Notes: generated by a model not told the origin, from the letters alone. Shown: positions 16,909 to 25,675, numbered from the stretch's first letter. The stretch is 64,000 bases of DNA from BP-133 sp040756995 (GCA_040756995.1 JBFLYK010000023.1:34842-98841), one strand, 5' to 3'. Made by a program: numbers and translations.

Positions 16909-19404
16909 TCAGCGCAACGTGAGTTGGCCACCCTCCACGTCGACCTTGACGGTGCCTCCTTCGGCGTAGTGACCCTCGAGCAGCGCCATGGCCAGGCGGT
17001 CGCCGACCTCCTTCTGGATCACCCGCTTGAGGGGCCGGGCCCCGAAGTCGGGATCGAAGCCCCGCTCCGCCAGCCACAGCTCCGCCTCGGGCGATACGTC
17101 GAGCGTCAGCCGGCGGGCGGCCAGCCGTGAGGCCAGGTGCCCCAACTGGATCCCGACGATGGCGGCCATGTCCGACTGCTCCAGGCGCCGGAAGCGCACG
17201 ATCTCGTCGATGCGGTTGACGAACTCCGGCTTGAAGAACTCGAGCGGATCGACCGGCAGGTTCGACGTCATGATCAGCACCGCGTTGGTGAAGTCGACCG
17301 TACGACCCTGACCGTCGGTCAGCCGGCCGTCGTCGAGCACCTGCAGCAGCACGTTGAAGACGTCGGAGTGGGCCTTCTCGATCTCGTCCAGGAGCACGAC
17401 GGCGTAGGGCCGCCGGCGCACTGCCTCGGTCAGCTGCCCGCCCTCGTCGTAGCCGACATACCCCGGGGGGGCACCAATGAGCCGGGCCACCGTGTGCTTC
17501 TCCTGGTACTCGCCCATGTCGATGCGGACCATGGCCCGTTCGTCGTCGAAGAGGAACTCGGCCAGGGCCTTGGCCAGTTCGGTCTTGCCGACGCCCGTCG
17601 GGCCGAGGAACAGGAAGCTGCCGATCGGCCGGTGCGGGTCGGACAGGCCGGCCCGGGAACGGCGAATGGCGCTGGCCACCGCCGAGACCGCCTCCTCCTG
17701 GCCGACCACCCGCCGGTGGAGCATCTCCTCCATGCGGACCAGCTTCTGCACCTCGCCTTCCATCAGGCGGGAGACCGGAATGCCGGTGGCCTTGGACACG
17801 ACCTCGGCCACGTCCTCCTCGTCGACCTCCTCCTTGAGCATCTTCTGCTCGCGCTGGAGCTCGTCGAGGCGGGCCGACGCCTCGGCCACTTTCCTTTCCA
17901 GTTCGGGGATACGGCCGTAGCGGATCTCGGCGGCCCGGGAGAGATCTCCCTCCCGCTCGAAGCGATCGGCCTCTCCCTTGGCCGCCTCCAGCTCCTCCTT
18001 GCGGGCCCGGATGGCGGTGATGGCCTCCTTCTCCGATTGCCAGTGGGCCTTCATGCCGCTGGCCTGCTCCCGCAGGTTGGCCAGTTCCTCCTCGAGATCG
18101 GCGAGACGCTCTTTGCTGGCGGCGTCGGTCTCCTTCTCCAGAGCCACCTTCTCGATCTCGAGCTGTCGCATGCGGCGCTCGACGACGTCGATCTCCGTGG
18201 GCATGGAGTCGATCTCGATCCGCAGCCGGGAGGCGGCCTCGTCGACGAGGTCGATGGCCTTGTCGGGCAGGAACCGCCCGGTCACGTAACGGTCCGAGAG
18301 CACGGCGGCGGCCACGAGGGCGGCGTCCTGGATGCGGACACCGTGGTGCACTTCGTAGCGCTCCTTGAGCCCCCGGAGGATGGCGATGGTGTCCTCCACG
18401 CTGGGCTGGCCGACGTAGACCTGCTGGAAGCGCCGCTCCAACGCCGGATCCTTCTCGACGTACTTGCGGTACTCGTCGAGCGTGGTGGCCCCGATCATGC
18501 GCAGCTCGCCCCGGGCCAGCATGGGCTTGAGCATGTTGCCGGCATCCATGGCGCCTTCGGCCGCCCCGGCGCCGACGACGGTGTGCATCTCGTCGATGAA
18601 GGTGATGATCTCGCCTTCGGAGTCGGCGATCTCCTTGAGGACGGCCTTGAGCCGCTCCTCGAACTCACCCCGGTACTTGGCCCCGGCCACCATGGCCGAC
18701 AGGTCGAGGGCGATGAGCCGCTTGTTCTTCAGGCCTTCGGGGATGTCGCCCTCCACGATCCGGCGGGCCAGCCCTTCCACGATGGCGGTCTTGCCCACCC
18801 CGGGCTCGCCGATCAGGACGGGGTTGTTCTTCGTCCGCCGGGACAGCACCTGGATCACCCGGCGGATCTCCTCGTCCCGGCCGATGACCGGGTCGAGCTT
18901 GCCGGCCCGGGCCGCCTCGGTCAGGTCGCGGCCGTAGCGTTCCAGCGCCTGGTACTGGTCCTCGGGGTTCTGGCTGGTGACGCGGTGACTCCCCCGCACC
19001 TCCTGCAGCGCCTTGAGGAGCTGCTCCCGATCGACGCCGATCCGCTCGGCCAGCGCCAGGAGCAGGTGCTCGGTGGAGAGGTACTCGTCGTGCAGCTCGG
19101 CCCGGGCGGTGTCGGCGACGCTCATGACGTCGCGCAGCTCCCGGCTGAGCTGCGGCGGTTGGCCGCCGTGGGCCTTCGGCAGCCGGGCCAGCGCCTCGCC
19201 GGCCCGGTTGCGCAGTGTCAGTGGCGCCAGCCCCACCTTGCTGAGGACGGGCAGCACGATGCCTTCCTCCTGGCCGAGCAGGGCGGCGACGAGGTGATCG
19301 GAGGTCACCTCGGGGTGGGCCTGGGTGCGGGCCATCTCGACGGCGGCCTGCACCGCCTCCTGGGTGCGCAGCGTCCAGCGGTTCGGGTCGAACGCCATCG
19401 CCAT
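16909..19404 (-). CDS. clpB: ClpB disaggregase
   Basis: An 831-residue AAA+ chaperone of normal actinobacterial length. An N-terminal Clp domain is followed by NBD1 with Walker A GEPGVGKT, the coiled-coil M domain (about 400-520) that marks ClpB, and NBD2 with GPTGVGKTELAKAL. It rescues aggregated proteins with DnaK. ATG 19404 follows an AGGAGG ribosome site at the usual distance. It is divergent from hsp20 across an HspR/HAIR-like operator, consistent with shared heat-shock control. Confidence 0.97.
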   Translation of the reverse strand: MAMAFDPNRWTLRTQEAVQAAVEMARTQAHPEVTSDHLVAALLGQEEGIVLPVLSKVGLAPLTLRNRAGEALARLPKAHGGQPPQLSRELRDVMSVADTARAELHDEYLSTEHLLLALAERIGVDREQLLKALQEVRGSHRVTSQNPEDQYQALERYGRDLTEAARAGKLDPVIGRDEEIRRVIQVLSRRTKNNPVLIGEPGVGKTAIVEGLARRIVEGDIPEGLKNKRLIALDLSAMVAGAKYRGEFEERLKAVLKEIADSEGEIITFIDEMHTVVGAGAAEGAMDAGNMLKPMLARGELRMIGATTLDEYRKYVEKDPALERRFQQVYVGQPSVEDTIAILRGLKERYEVHHGVRIQDAALVAAAVLSDRYVTGRFLPDKAIDLVDEAASRLRIEIDSMPTEIDVVERRMRQLEIEKVALEKETDAASKERLADLEEELANLREQASGMKAHWQSEKEAITAIRARKEELEAAKGEADRFEREGDLSRAAEIRYGRIPELERKVAEASARLDELQREQKMLKEEVDEEDVAEVVSKATGIPVSRLMEGEVQKLVRMEEMLHRRVVGQEEAVSAVASAIRRSRAGLSDPHRPIGSFLFLGPTGVGKTELAKALAEFLFDDERAMVRIDMGEYQEKHTVARLIGAPPGYVGYDEGGQLTEAVRRRPYAVVLLDEIEKAHSDVFNVLLQVLDDGRLTDGQGRTVDFTNAVLIMTSNLPVDPLEFFKPEFVNRIDEIVRFRRLEQSDMAAIVGIQLGHLASRLAARRLTLDVSPEAELWLAERGFDPDFGARPLKRVIQKEVGDRLAMALLEGHYAEGGTVKVDVEGGQLTLR

Positions 19405-19467
19405 AGGTCTGTTCCTCCTGTGCGGGAGGGTTCGGTTCCATCCTCCCGGTCCGAAGCTATGGTAGCA

Positions 19468-19502
19468 ACTCAGTAAGTAAAACTGAGTGCTTGACACTCA
19501 GA
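19468..19502. promoter_or_regulatory. HAIR-like operator with three alternating half-sites, overlapping the hsp20 promoter
   Basis: ACTCAGT (19468-19474), 7 bp, ACTGAGT (19482-19488), 7 bp, ACTCAGA (19496-19502). Each adjacent pair is an inverted repeat with 7 bp spacing, the geometry of the HspR site CTTGAGT-N7-ACTCAAG. The third half-site overlaps the hsp20 -35 box. Binding by HspR, or a relative with altered half-sites, is inferred. No regulator gene lies nearby. Confidence 0.7.
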
Positions 19503-19519
19503 TTCCTTGTTCATAGACT
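19491..19519 (+). promoter_or_regulatory. hsp20 promoter
   Basis: TTGACA at 19491-19496 is followed after exactly 17 bp by TAGACT at 19514-19519, a near-consensus housekeeping promoter. It lies about 50 bp upstream of the hsp20 start and is overlapped by the operator half-sites. Confidence 0.7.
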
Positions 19520-19568
19520 TTTAGTCAGACTTCCGCTTGCGAGAGTGGACACAGGAGGGCTGATTCAG

Positions 19569-19997
19569 ATGCTGATGCGCTTCGACCCGTTCCGGGAGCT
19601 GGACCGGCTGACCTCGGCGCCCTGGGGCAACACGCGTCCGGCGATGCCGATGGACGCCTACCGGCGCAACGGCGACTTCGTGGTGCACTTCGACCTGCCG
19701 GGGGTGGACCCGTCCTCGATCGATCTCACCGTGGAGAAGAACGTGCTGACCGTGACGGCCGAGCGGCACTTCGCCCGGGCCGAGGGCGACGAGATCACGG
19801 TCGCCGAGCGGCCGCAGGGCCGGTTCAGCCGGCAGCTGTTCCTGGGTGAGAGCCTCGACGCCGACCGGATCTCGGCCAACTACGACCAGGGCGTGCTCAC
19901 GCTCCACATCCCGGTTGCCGAGAAGGCGAAGCCCCGGAAGGTGGAGATCTCCGCCGGCGCTCCGGAAGCCGTCGAGGTCTCGACCTCGGCCGCATAG
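19569..19997 (+). CDS. Hsp20/alpha-crystallin small heat-shock protein
   Basis: A 142-residue protein. The alpha-crystallin domain (about 38-128) has DLPGVDPSSIDLTVEKNVLTV and the conserved YDQGVLTLHIPV end (blocks read separately). It holds unfolding proteins for ClpB/DnaK. ATG 19569 follows AGGAGG at 19553-19558. It is divergent from clpB with a shared operator. Confidence 0.95.
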   Translation: MLMRFDPFRELDRLTSAPWGNTRPAMPMDAYRRNGDFVVHFDLPGVDPSSIDLTVEKNVLTVTAERHFARAEGDEITVAERPQGRFSRQLFLGESLDADRISANYDQGVLTLHIPVAEKAKPRKVEISAGAPEAVEVSTSAA

Positions 19998-20052
19998 GCC
20001 TCAAAACCGTACAAAAACCACTTCACTCACTCCACCCACTCCAGGCTCGCAT

Positions 20053-20086
20053 CACCCCCGGATTTCCACCACGGTTTCCGGGGGTG
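20053..20086 (+). terminator. hsp20 terminator hairpin
   Basis: CACCCCCGGA at 20053-20062 pairs perfectly with TCCGGGGGTG at 20077-20086, with a 14 nt loop, 56 bp after the hsp20 stop. There is no long T-run. Confidence 0.65.
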
Positions 20087-20155
20087 TTGCGCGAAAACCG
20101 TTGGAATTATTGGCGTTCCAGGCTGTTGTACAGCTAGCGTCCTCTTTTCGATTCG

Positions 20156-20290
20156 GGCGGATCGGATGGAGGACGGCGCGACGAAGCGCCGCTGGGGAGA
20201 TACCTCGGTTCGACCGCCCCGTACCAAGGAGAGGGGGCGCCCAACCTCCCCACGTCACGTGGGCTGTCGTCAGCACCTCGCATGGACACA
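20156..20290 (+). ncRNA. structured 5' leader of the rpf-like gene, candidate c-di-AMP (ydaO/yuaA) riboswitch
   Basis: The 410 bp between hsp20 and the rpf-like gene is non-coding. Between 20156 and 20290 it contains GGCGCGACGAAGCGCC, CTGGGGAGATACC, a GGGGGCGCCC block and GTCAGCACCTCGCATGG. The last resembles the conserved 3' strand (acagcYcacCUCGyagG) of c-di-AMP riboswitches that commonly precede rpf genes in actinobacteria. The usual GGGUGAAUC block is not obvious, so this is a candidate only. Confidence 0.35.
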
Positions 20291-20407
20291 CCAAGGTCCC
20301 GAAGCGCACTGGAGCGCTTCACGAGCTGAATGCCACATCGACGGTCGCCCGCATTCCAGGCCACACCTGAAGCCCTCCGGGTTTCCGAGACTTCAAGGAG
20401 GCGCAAG

Positions 20408-20902
20408 ATGCGCATCGACTTCCGAAGGAGCGTGTTCTTATCCATCGGCCTGGTGGTTACCGGCACGCTCCTCACTTCTGACCTCCTGGCCGCGCCGGCC
20501 GATGCCTTCGTCCGGCGCCCCGGTTACGGCCGGTCGATCGACCGGCAGGCGATCCGGCAGCGAGCCGCCCGGAAGCAGCGGGCGTCCCGCTCCGCCACCC
20601 GCCAGAGGATCGCTCCCGCACCTACCCCGAAGCCCAAGATGGCCGCTGCCCCCCGTCCGGCCGACGACCAGATCTGGCAGCGGCTCCGCAACTGTGAAGC
20701 GGGCGGGCGATACGACCGCAACAGCGGGAACGGTTACTACGGCGCCTATCAGTTCTCAGCTGGCACCTGGCGCAGCCTCGGTTACAAGGGACTTCCCCAT
20801 CAGGCACCGCCCGAGGTCCAGGATGAAGCTGCCCGGAAGCTCCAGGCCCGGAGCGGGTGGGGCCAGTGGCCCGCCTGCTCCCGCCGGATCGGTGCTCGCT
20901 AG
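20408..20902 (+). CDS. Rpf-like secreted transglycosylase
   Basis: A 164-residue exported protein. A signal peptide covers about residues 1-33 and a basic linker runs to 80. A C-terminal transglycosylase-like (Rpf catalytic) domain begins WQRLRNCEAGGRYD, with catalytic Glu97, then YYGAYQFSAGTWRS and GWGQWPACS. The two cysteines form the family disulfide. Rpf enzymes cleave peptidoglycan glycan and stimulate growth from dormancy. ATG 20408 has AAGGAGG 7 bp upstream. A long structured leader suggests RNA-level control. Confidence 0.92.
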   Translation: MRIDFRRSVFLSIGLVVTGTLLTSDLLAAPADAFVRRPGYGRSIDRQAIRQRAARKQRASRSATRQRIAPAPTPKPKMAAAPRPADDQIWQRLRNCEAGGRYDRNSGNGYYGAYQFSAGTWRSLGYKGLPHQAPPEVQDEAARKLQARSGWGQWPACSRRIGAR

Positions 20903-20938
20903 GCGAGAGCGGCACTGAACTTCCCCGGAGTGGCTTGA

Positions 20939-20969
20939 ATACGGCCCGGCCCCTGTGGCCGGGCCGTAT
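20939..20969. terminator. bidirectional terminator hairpin
   Basis: A perfect 13 bp stem, ATACGGCCCGGCC (20939-20951) with GGCCGGGCCGTAT (20957-20969), and a CCTGT loop. It lies between the rpf-like stop and the convergent enoyl-CoA hydratase stop, and can serve both. Confidence 0.75.
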
Positions 20970-20983
20970 CGCGTCCTCGCCCT

Positions 20984-21784
20984 CTAGTCGGCCGGGCCGC
21001 TGAACTGGGGGCGTCGCTTCTCCCGCAGCGAGGCGACGCCCTCCCTCACGTCCGGCCCGCCGAAGCCGAGGGTCTCGTAGGCCACGGAGACGTCGAAGAT
21101 CGGCCCCGCCGTCCGCAGCCAGCCGTTGAGGGCGTACTTGGTCCACCGAACGGCGCTCTGCGACAGCGACGCCAGCTTGCGGGCGACCGCCAGAGCCCGA
21201 TCCTGCAGCTCCTCCTCCGGGACGCAGAGGGACACGAGACCCATGCGTTCGGCGTCCTCGCCGCTCACCGGTTCGCAGGTCATGAGGTGGTACTTGGCCT
21301 TGGCCATCCCGCACAGCAGAGGCCAGATGAGGACCCCGTGGTCGCCGGCGGCCACGCCGAGGCGGGTGTGGCCGTCGACGATCTTCGTCGACGGCGTGGC
21401 GATCGACACGTCGGCCAGAAGGCCGACGGCCAGGCCCGCCCCCACCGCCGGGCCGGTCATGGCCGACACGATCGGCTTGGAGCAGTTGACGACGCCGTAG
21501 CAGATGTCGCGGGCCTCCCGCATGGTGAGGATGCGGCCCTCGAAGTCGTCGACCATCTGCTCGATCAGGCCGAAGTCACCGCCGGACGAGAAGGCCTCGC
21601 CGACGCCGGTGACGATGACGACCTTGACGTCGGGGTCACGGTCGATGTCGCCCCAGATCCTGGCCAGCTCGGTGTGCTGCTCGGCGCTCACCGAGTTGAG
21701 GCTCTTCGGGTTGTTGAACTGGATGCGGAGGATGCCGGGTTCGGGGAAGTCGAAGTCGAGGTGCGTGTAGTCGCGGTAGGGCAT
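20984..21784 (-). CDS. enoyl-CoA hydratase/isomerase family protein
   Basis: A 266-residue crotonase-fold protein. The oxyanion-hole regions are AFSSGGDFGLI and the MTGPAVGAGLAVGLLAD segment. The usual catalytic Glu pair of true hydratases is not both evident (GVAAGDHG replaces the typical segment), so it may be a hydratase, isomerase or related lyase. It begins at ATG 21784, upstream of the rpf-like gene's terminator, and has no coupled pathway genes. Confidence 0.9.
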   Translation of the reverse strand: MPYRDYTHLDFDFPEPGILRIQFNNPKSLNSVSAEQHTELARIWGDIDRDPDVKVVIVTGVGEAFSSGGDFGLIEQMVDDFEGRILTMREARDICYGVVNCSKPIVSAMTGPAVGAGLAVGLLADVSIATPSTKIVDGHTRLGVAAGDHGVLIWPLLCGMAKAKYHLMTCEPVSGEDAERMGLVSLCVPEEELQDRALAVARKLASLSQSAVRWTKYALNGWLRTAGPIFDVSVAYETLGFGGPDVREGVASLREKRRPQFSGPAD

Positions 21785-21818
21785 GGCGTCGTCTTTCCGT
21801 GTGAGGCGGCGCGGCGCG

Positions 21819-22040
21819 TCAGCGCACGGCGGCGAAGATTACGACGATCACCACTACCAGGAACGCCAGCGCCGTCAGGACACGAGCCATGAGCGACGAG
21901 CCGGCCGGTGGGGGCGGAGGGAAACCGGGCCGCTGCGCCTCGAGCAGCACGATCTCCTCGACGTCGCCGTAGGCGCAGACCGGACACTCAGCGGCGTCGT
22001 CGGTGAGCCCGGCGCCGCACCGGGGACAGGAGGCCTGCAC
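21819..22040 (-). CDS. small zinc-ribbon membrane protein
   Basis: A 73-residue protein from GTG 22040. The N-terminal CPRCGAGLTDDAAECPVC is a four-cysteine zinc ribbon. The C-terminus has one transmembrane helix (about 50-70). A proline-rich linker joins them. The function is unknown. It lies 20 bp downstream of the GH5 gene and 34 bp upstream of the hydratase, so co-transcription is likely. Confidence 0.7.
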   Translation of the reverse strand: MQASCPRCGAGLTDDAAECPVCAYGDVEEIVLLEAQRPGFPPPPPAGSSLMARVLTALAFLVVVIVVIFAAVR

Positions 22041-22060
22041 GGCTGAGAGGGTAGACGGCG

Positions 22061-23677
22061 TCAGCGGGATCCCCGGGGAGCCGGCGAGGATCGCGGCTTG
22101 TCGGCGCTCAGGATCACCCGATCGAGGTTGACGCCCCCGGAGCCCCCCAGGACCCGCAGGGTGTGGCGGCCCGGCGTGAGGGTGAAGACTGCGCCGGGGC
22201 CCGTCCGCCACGACCACGCCGTCGCCGGTGAAGCCATCGTGTCCCAGGCCGGCACCGGGCAGGCGTCGTCGAGCTGTACGAGCGGCACCGCCGAGTCACG
22301 GCCGTTCGACAGGGGCCGTACCCGGCTCCAGAGGCGATAGGTCCCGCCCTGGGGCACGTCGAACGGCAGGGCGACGACGCCGGCGTCGGAGAGGCCGGTC
22401 TCGCAGGGCGACACGTTGGGGCGCCACTGGGGCATCTCGGCCAGGAGCAGCGATCCGGGACCGTGCTCGAACTGCTTTCCGCACTGGAAGCCCTCGAGGC
22501 TGGTCGGCCTGACCTGGTCCCAGTCGAGGGTGATCGTGTCGAGCACGTCGAAGGCCCAGGCCAGCATCCCGATGTCGCGGGCCTGCAGGAAGTCGACGAG
22601 CAGCGGGGACGTCGTCGCCCATTCGGGCTTGCAGAAGCGGACGCCCGGAACGGCGGTCCACTCGGTCGCCACCACCGGAAACTGGCTGCTGAGGAAGCCG
22701 AAGCCCGGTTCCCAGTCGTCGGGCTCGCGGAGCGTGTGCGTCAGGTAGGGGTGAACCCCGTAGGCGACCTGACCGAGCGGGTCGTGCAGCAGAGGGATCC
22801 CGTCGAGCCGCTGGCCGAACTGGGCGGCATCGGCGATGACCACGTTGGTGGCGCCGGTGGCCCGGATGGCCTCCAGCACCTTCTGGTGCCCCACGGCCGG
22901 TGTCCCCTGGTTGCGTTCCGGCGGCCCTCCGTTGCGCCAGACCTCCCAGCCGTCGGCCGTCGGCCGGTTCTGCGGTTCGTTGAAGATCTCGTACATGACG
23001 TGCTGGTCGCCGTTGAAGCGGGCGGTGAGCGTCTGCCAGTCTCGGATGGTGGCCTCGGTCGGCTGGCCGTGGCTCTTGCCGCCGCTCGGACCCTGGTCCT
23101 GGATCGACAGGATGACGGCCAGCCCGTAGGAACGGGCCAGGGCGACGCTCTCCTCGATCCGCTGGATGTAGACCTTCGAGGAGAACTGGTCGAGGGGATC
23201 AAGGCCTCGCTGGCTCAACTGGAACCGGAGGGTGTTCGCCCCCCAGGCGGTGACCGCCTCCATCGTTTTCGGGCCGAAACGGCGGGCGGCCCAGGCTGTC
23301 TCGCCTTCCCCGATGGGATGGACCAGGGCGACCATCGTGAAGCCCACCGGCACGAACGGGGCGCCGTCCCGCAGGAGGCGGTTGCCGGCCACCCGGATGC
23401 CGTGCGGAGGCGGGGGTTGCGCCGGGCCCGGGAAGTGGGCGAAGGCGCCGCCTGACGCCCGGGCGTCGGGGCCGACCGTCACCTGCTGCCCGACGAGCCC
23501 GGCTTCCACTTCGATGTCCACCACCGGCCTGACGGACTCCGGCGGCGGCACCGCCGCCTTCCCCACCGCCGGCGGTTCGGCGGACGCGGCGTGGACGTGC
23601 GCGGCGACGACCGCCACCAGGGCGACCAGGATGCACCGTCGACGTTGTCGCCTGCCTCTGTGCACGGGGGTCCTCAC
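22061..23677 (-). CDS. secreted glycoside hydrolase family 5 protein
   Basis: A 538-residue exported protein with a basic start and hydrophobic signal (about 15-33). The TIM-barrel catalytic domain spans about 90-385. The acid/base Glu234 is in YEIFNEPQN and the nucleophile Glu339 in VVATEWTA, the GH5 pair. The C-terminal 130 residues are a beta-sandwich resembling a carbohydrate-binding module (FTLTPGRHTLRV). A beta-1,4-glycan such as cellulose or mannan is the likely substrate, but subfamily specificity cannot be called. Starts GTG 23677. Confidence 0.88.
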   Translation of the reverse strand: MRTPVHRGRRQRRRCILVALVAVVAAHVHAASAEPPAVGKAAVPPPESVRPVVDIEVEAGLVGQQVTVGPDARASGGAFAHFPGPAQPPPPHGIRVAGNRLLRDGAPFVPVGFTMVALVHPIGEGETAWAARRFGPKTMEAVTAWGANTLRFQLSQRGLDPLDQFSSKVYIQRIEESVALARSYGLAVILSIQDQGPSGGKSHGQPTEATIRDWQTLTARFNGDQHVMYEIFNEPQNRPTADGWEVWRNGGPPERNQGTPAVGHQKVLEAIRATGATNVVIADAAQFGQRLDGIPLLHDPLGQVAYGVHPYLTHTLREPDDWEPGFGFLSSQFPVVATEWTAVPGVRFCKPEWATTSPLLVDFLQARDIGMLAWAFDVLDTITLDWDQVRPTSLEGFQCGKQFEHGPGSLLLAEMPQWRPNVSPCETGLSDAGVVALPFDVPQGGTYRLWSRVRPLSNGRDSAVPLVQLDDACPVPAWDTMASPATAWSWRTGPGAVFTLTPGRHTLRVLGGSGGVNLDRVILSADKPRSSPAPRGSR

Positions 23678-23745
23678 GTCCGGGGGACAAATGGCTCATA
23701 AGGGATTCGTCACCCACATCGGACATTCCTGCCCCCCACCGGGAG

Positions 23746-24234
23746 TCAGGGCCAGGGCGGGTTGTACTCCCAGTGCCAGGGCTCGGTTTCGTAGGGATAG
23801 AAGCCGAAGGTGACGGCATTGGCCACCAGCCAGCGGTAGGCGGGGGTCTCCCGCATGCGGGGGGCGTACTCGCTTTCGATGGGGTCGCCGAGGTGGAGGT
23901 CGATGGCCCGGCCGCTCTGGTGGGCGCTGGCCCCGGGCCGGGCGACCCACTGGCAGGCGATCTCGGGATCGCCGTACTTGGCCAGTGCCCCTTCCCACAG
24001 CCAGGCCTGTTCCTCGACGGTCCGGAAGCCCGACACCGGCAGGAGGAGCGGCGCGGGGTGGCCCGCCTGGCGGGCGGCGGCGGCCAGCGCCGCCCACGCT
24101 TCGGCGGCCAGTCGATGGAGCGGGACGGGGCGCTCGAAGCCCTCCACGACGACGATGTCATCTGGCGCCGGTGGGGTCTTGTCCGTGATGCGGCCGCCGC
24201 CGGGGCGCTCGACGGGAACGGGGACGAAGGTCAC
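23746..24234 (-). CDS. M15/VanY-type D,D-carboxypeptidase-like protein without signal peptide
   Basis: A 162-residue LAS-superfamily peptidase. Zinc ligands are His105 and Asp112 in SAHQSGRAID, and His154 in EPWHWEY. Glu151 is the likely general base. Related enzymes trim D-Ala from peptidoglycan stems. No secretion signal is visible. The GTG start lies 4 bp after the methyltransferase stop with no ribosome site, so translation is probably coupled. This pairing with a DNA methyltransferase is odd. Confidence 0.78.
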   Translation of the reverse strand: MTFVPVPVERPGGGRITDKTPPAPDDIVVVEGFERPVPLHRLAAEAWAALAAAARQAGHPAPLLLPVSGFRTVEEQAWLWEGALAKYGDPEIACQWVARPGASAHQSGRAIDLHLGDPIESEYAPRMRETPAYRWLVANAVTFGFYPYETEPWHWEYNPPWP

Positions 24235-24238
24235 GGCG

Positions 24239-25675
24239 TCACGACGTGGGGCTGACCTCGGCCGTCGTCCAGAAACCCGGGAGGGGGCGGTGCTGCCCGC
24301 CGGCGGCGTAGGCGGCCAGGCGGGTGCGGCCGGCGGCGGAGCCCATGGCGATGACGTCGAACACGCCGGTCGGGCCGACGGCCCGCAGGGCGGCGTCACC
24401 CGGAGTTCCGTCGCCGGGCAGGTGGGAGGTCAGGAGGACGAGGGGGCCGTCGGTGGCGGTGCGGAGCACGTGGGCTCGCCCGAGGGCCCGCCAGAGGACA
24501 TCGGCCCGGGCCAGACCGCTCCGCACGGTGGTGAACCCGCCGGTGACGTCGAACCACCACTCCTGCCCGTCTCCCGCCCGGGCCACAAGGCTCACCGAGG
24601 TGCCGAGCCCCGGCAGCGCCCGATTGCGGGCGGTGACCGTGAATCCGGCGGCTTCCAGCAGGCGCTCGGCCACGGCCGGTGCCGCCCGCCCTTCGCCCTC
24701 GGCCCGGCCCCAGGCCTCGGCGCCGTCGGCGCCGACCGCCCGCAGTCGGGCCTGTTCCTCTTCGACCCGGGCGCGGGCGATAGCGACGTACTCGGGGTCG
24801 ATGTCGTAGCCGGCGTAGCGCCGGCCGGCCCGCACGGCGGCCACCGCCGCCGATCCGGACCCGAGGAACGGGTCGAGCACGAGGTCGCCGGCGTAGGTGT
24901 AGAGCTCGATCAGACGCAGCGGAAGCTCGACCGGGAACGGAGCGGGGTGCCCGACGCGGCGGGCGCTCTCGGCCGGGATCCGCCACAGGTCGAGCGTGGC
25001 GTCGAGGAACTCGTCGTTGGTCAGCGTGCTGCGGTGCGGGAGGCTCTCGGCCCGGCGGCGGGCGGCCGGGCGGGCCCGGTCGAACCGGCCCTTGGAGGCG
25101 ATGACGACGCGTTCGGTGACGTCGCGCAGGACCGGGTTGGCCGGCGAACGGAACGAGCCCCAGGCGCAGTTGCCCGACGCGCCTTCGGCCTTCTGCCAGA
25201 TGACCTCGCCCCGCAGGAGGAGCCCGAGGTCGTCCTGGAGGATCCGGATGACGTCGGCCGACAGGCTGCGGTAGGGCTTGCGGCCGAGGTTGGCCACGTT
25301 CACGGCGATGCGCCCGCCCGGCTCCAGCACCCGCCGGCATTCGGCGAACACGTCGCGCAGCAGGCCGAGGTACTCGAGGTAGCTGGCCGGGATCGAGCCC
25401 TCCCCCAGCGCCGCCTCGTACTCCTTGCCGGCGAAGTAGGGCGGTGATGTGACGACCAGGGCCACGCAGCCGTCGGGGAGGTCGAGCTGCCGGGCGTCGG
25501 CGCACCGGAGGGGCTCGCCGATGTCGACGTCGCCGGCGATGCGGTCGTCGGCCGTGACCTCGGGCGCCCGGAAACGGGCGTAGAACTCCGAGGCGTCGTG
25601 ACTCTCCCGCCGGCTGACCCCGAACCGGCTCGTGGCCGTGCCGCCCCGCCCTGCCCCTGCCCCTGACCCCGCCAT
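24239..25675 (-). CDS. DNA methyltransferase, beta-class N4-cytosine/N6-adenine type
   Basis: A 478-residue protein. Motif IV TSPPY (76-80) precedes the SAM motif DPFLGSGSAAVAA (268-280), the order of beta-class N4mC/N6mA enzymes. A 160-residue C-terminal extension follows and contains WWFDVTGGFTTVR and LLTSHLPG, possibly a recognition or nuclease-like domain. No cognate endonuclease gene is adjacent, so it may be a solitary regulator-type methylase. It is divergent from the DUF429 gene by 78 bp. Confidence 0.85.
   Translation of the reverse strand: MAGSGAGAGRGGTATSRFGVSRRESHDASEFYARFRAPEVTADDRIAGDVDIGEPLRCADARQLDLPDGCVALVVTSPPYFAGKEYEAALGEGSIPASYLEYLGLLRDVFAECRRVLEPGGRIAVNVANLGRKPYRSLSADVIRILQDDLGLLLRGEVIWQKAEGASGNCAWGSFRSPANPVLRDVTERVVIASKGRFDRARPAARRRAESLPHRSTLTNDEFLDATLDLWRIPAESARRVGHPAPFPVELPLRLIELYTYAGDLVLDPFLGSGSAAVAAVRAGRRYAGYDIDPEYVAIARARVEEEQARLRAVGADGAEAWGRAEGEGRAAPAVAERLLEAAGFTVTARNRALPGLGTSVSLVARAGDGQEWWFDVTGGFTTVRSGLARADVLWRALGRAHVLRTATDGPLVLLTSHLPGDGTPGDAALRAVGPTGVFDVIAMGSAAGRTRLAAYAAGGQHRPLPGFWTTAEVSPTS

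Noticed and set aside
17137..19476. Long open frame on the plus strand opposite clpB
   Set aside because: It mirrors the clpB codons; its sequence is low-complexity Gly/Leu/Asp and no family motif is visible.
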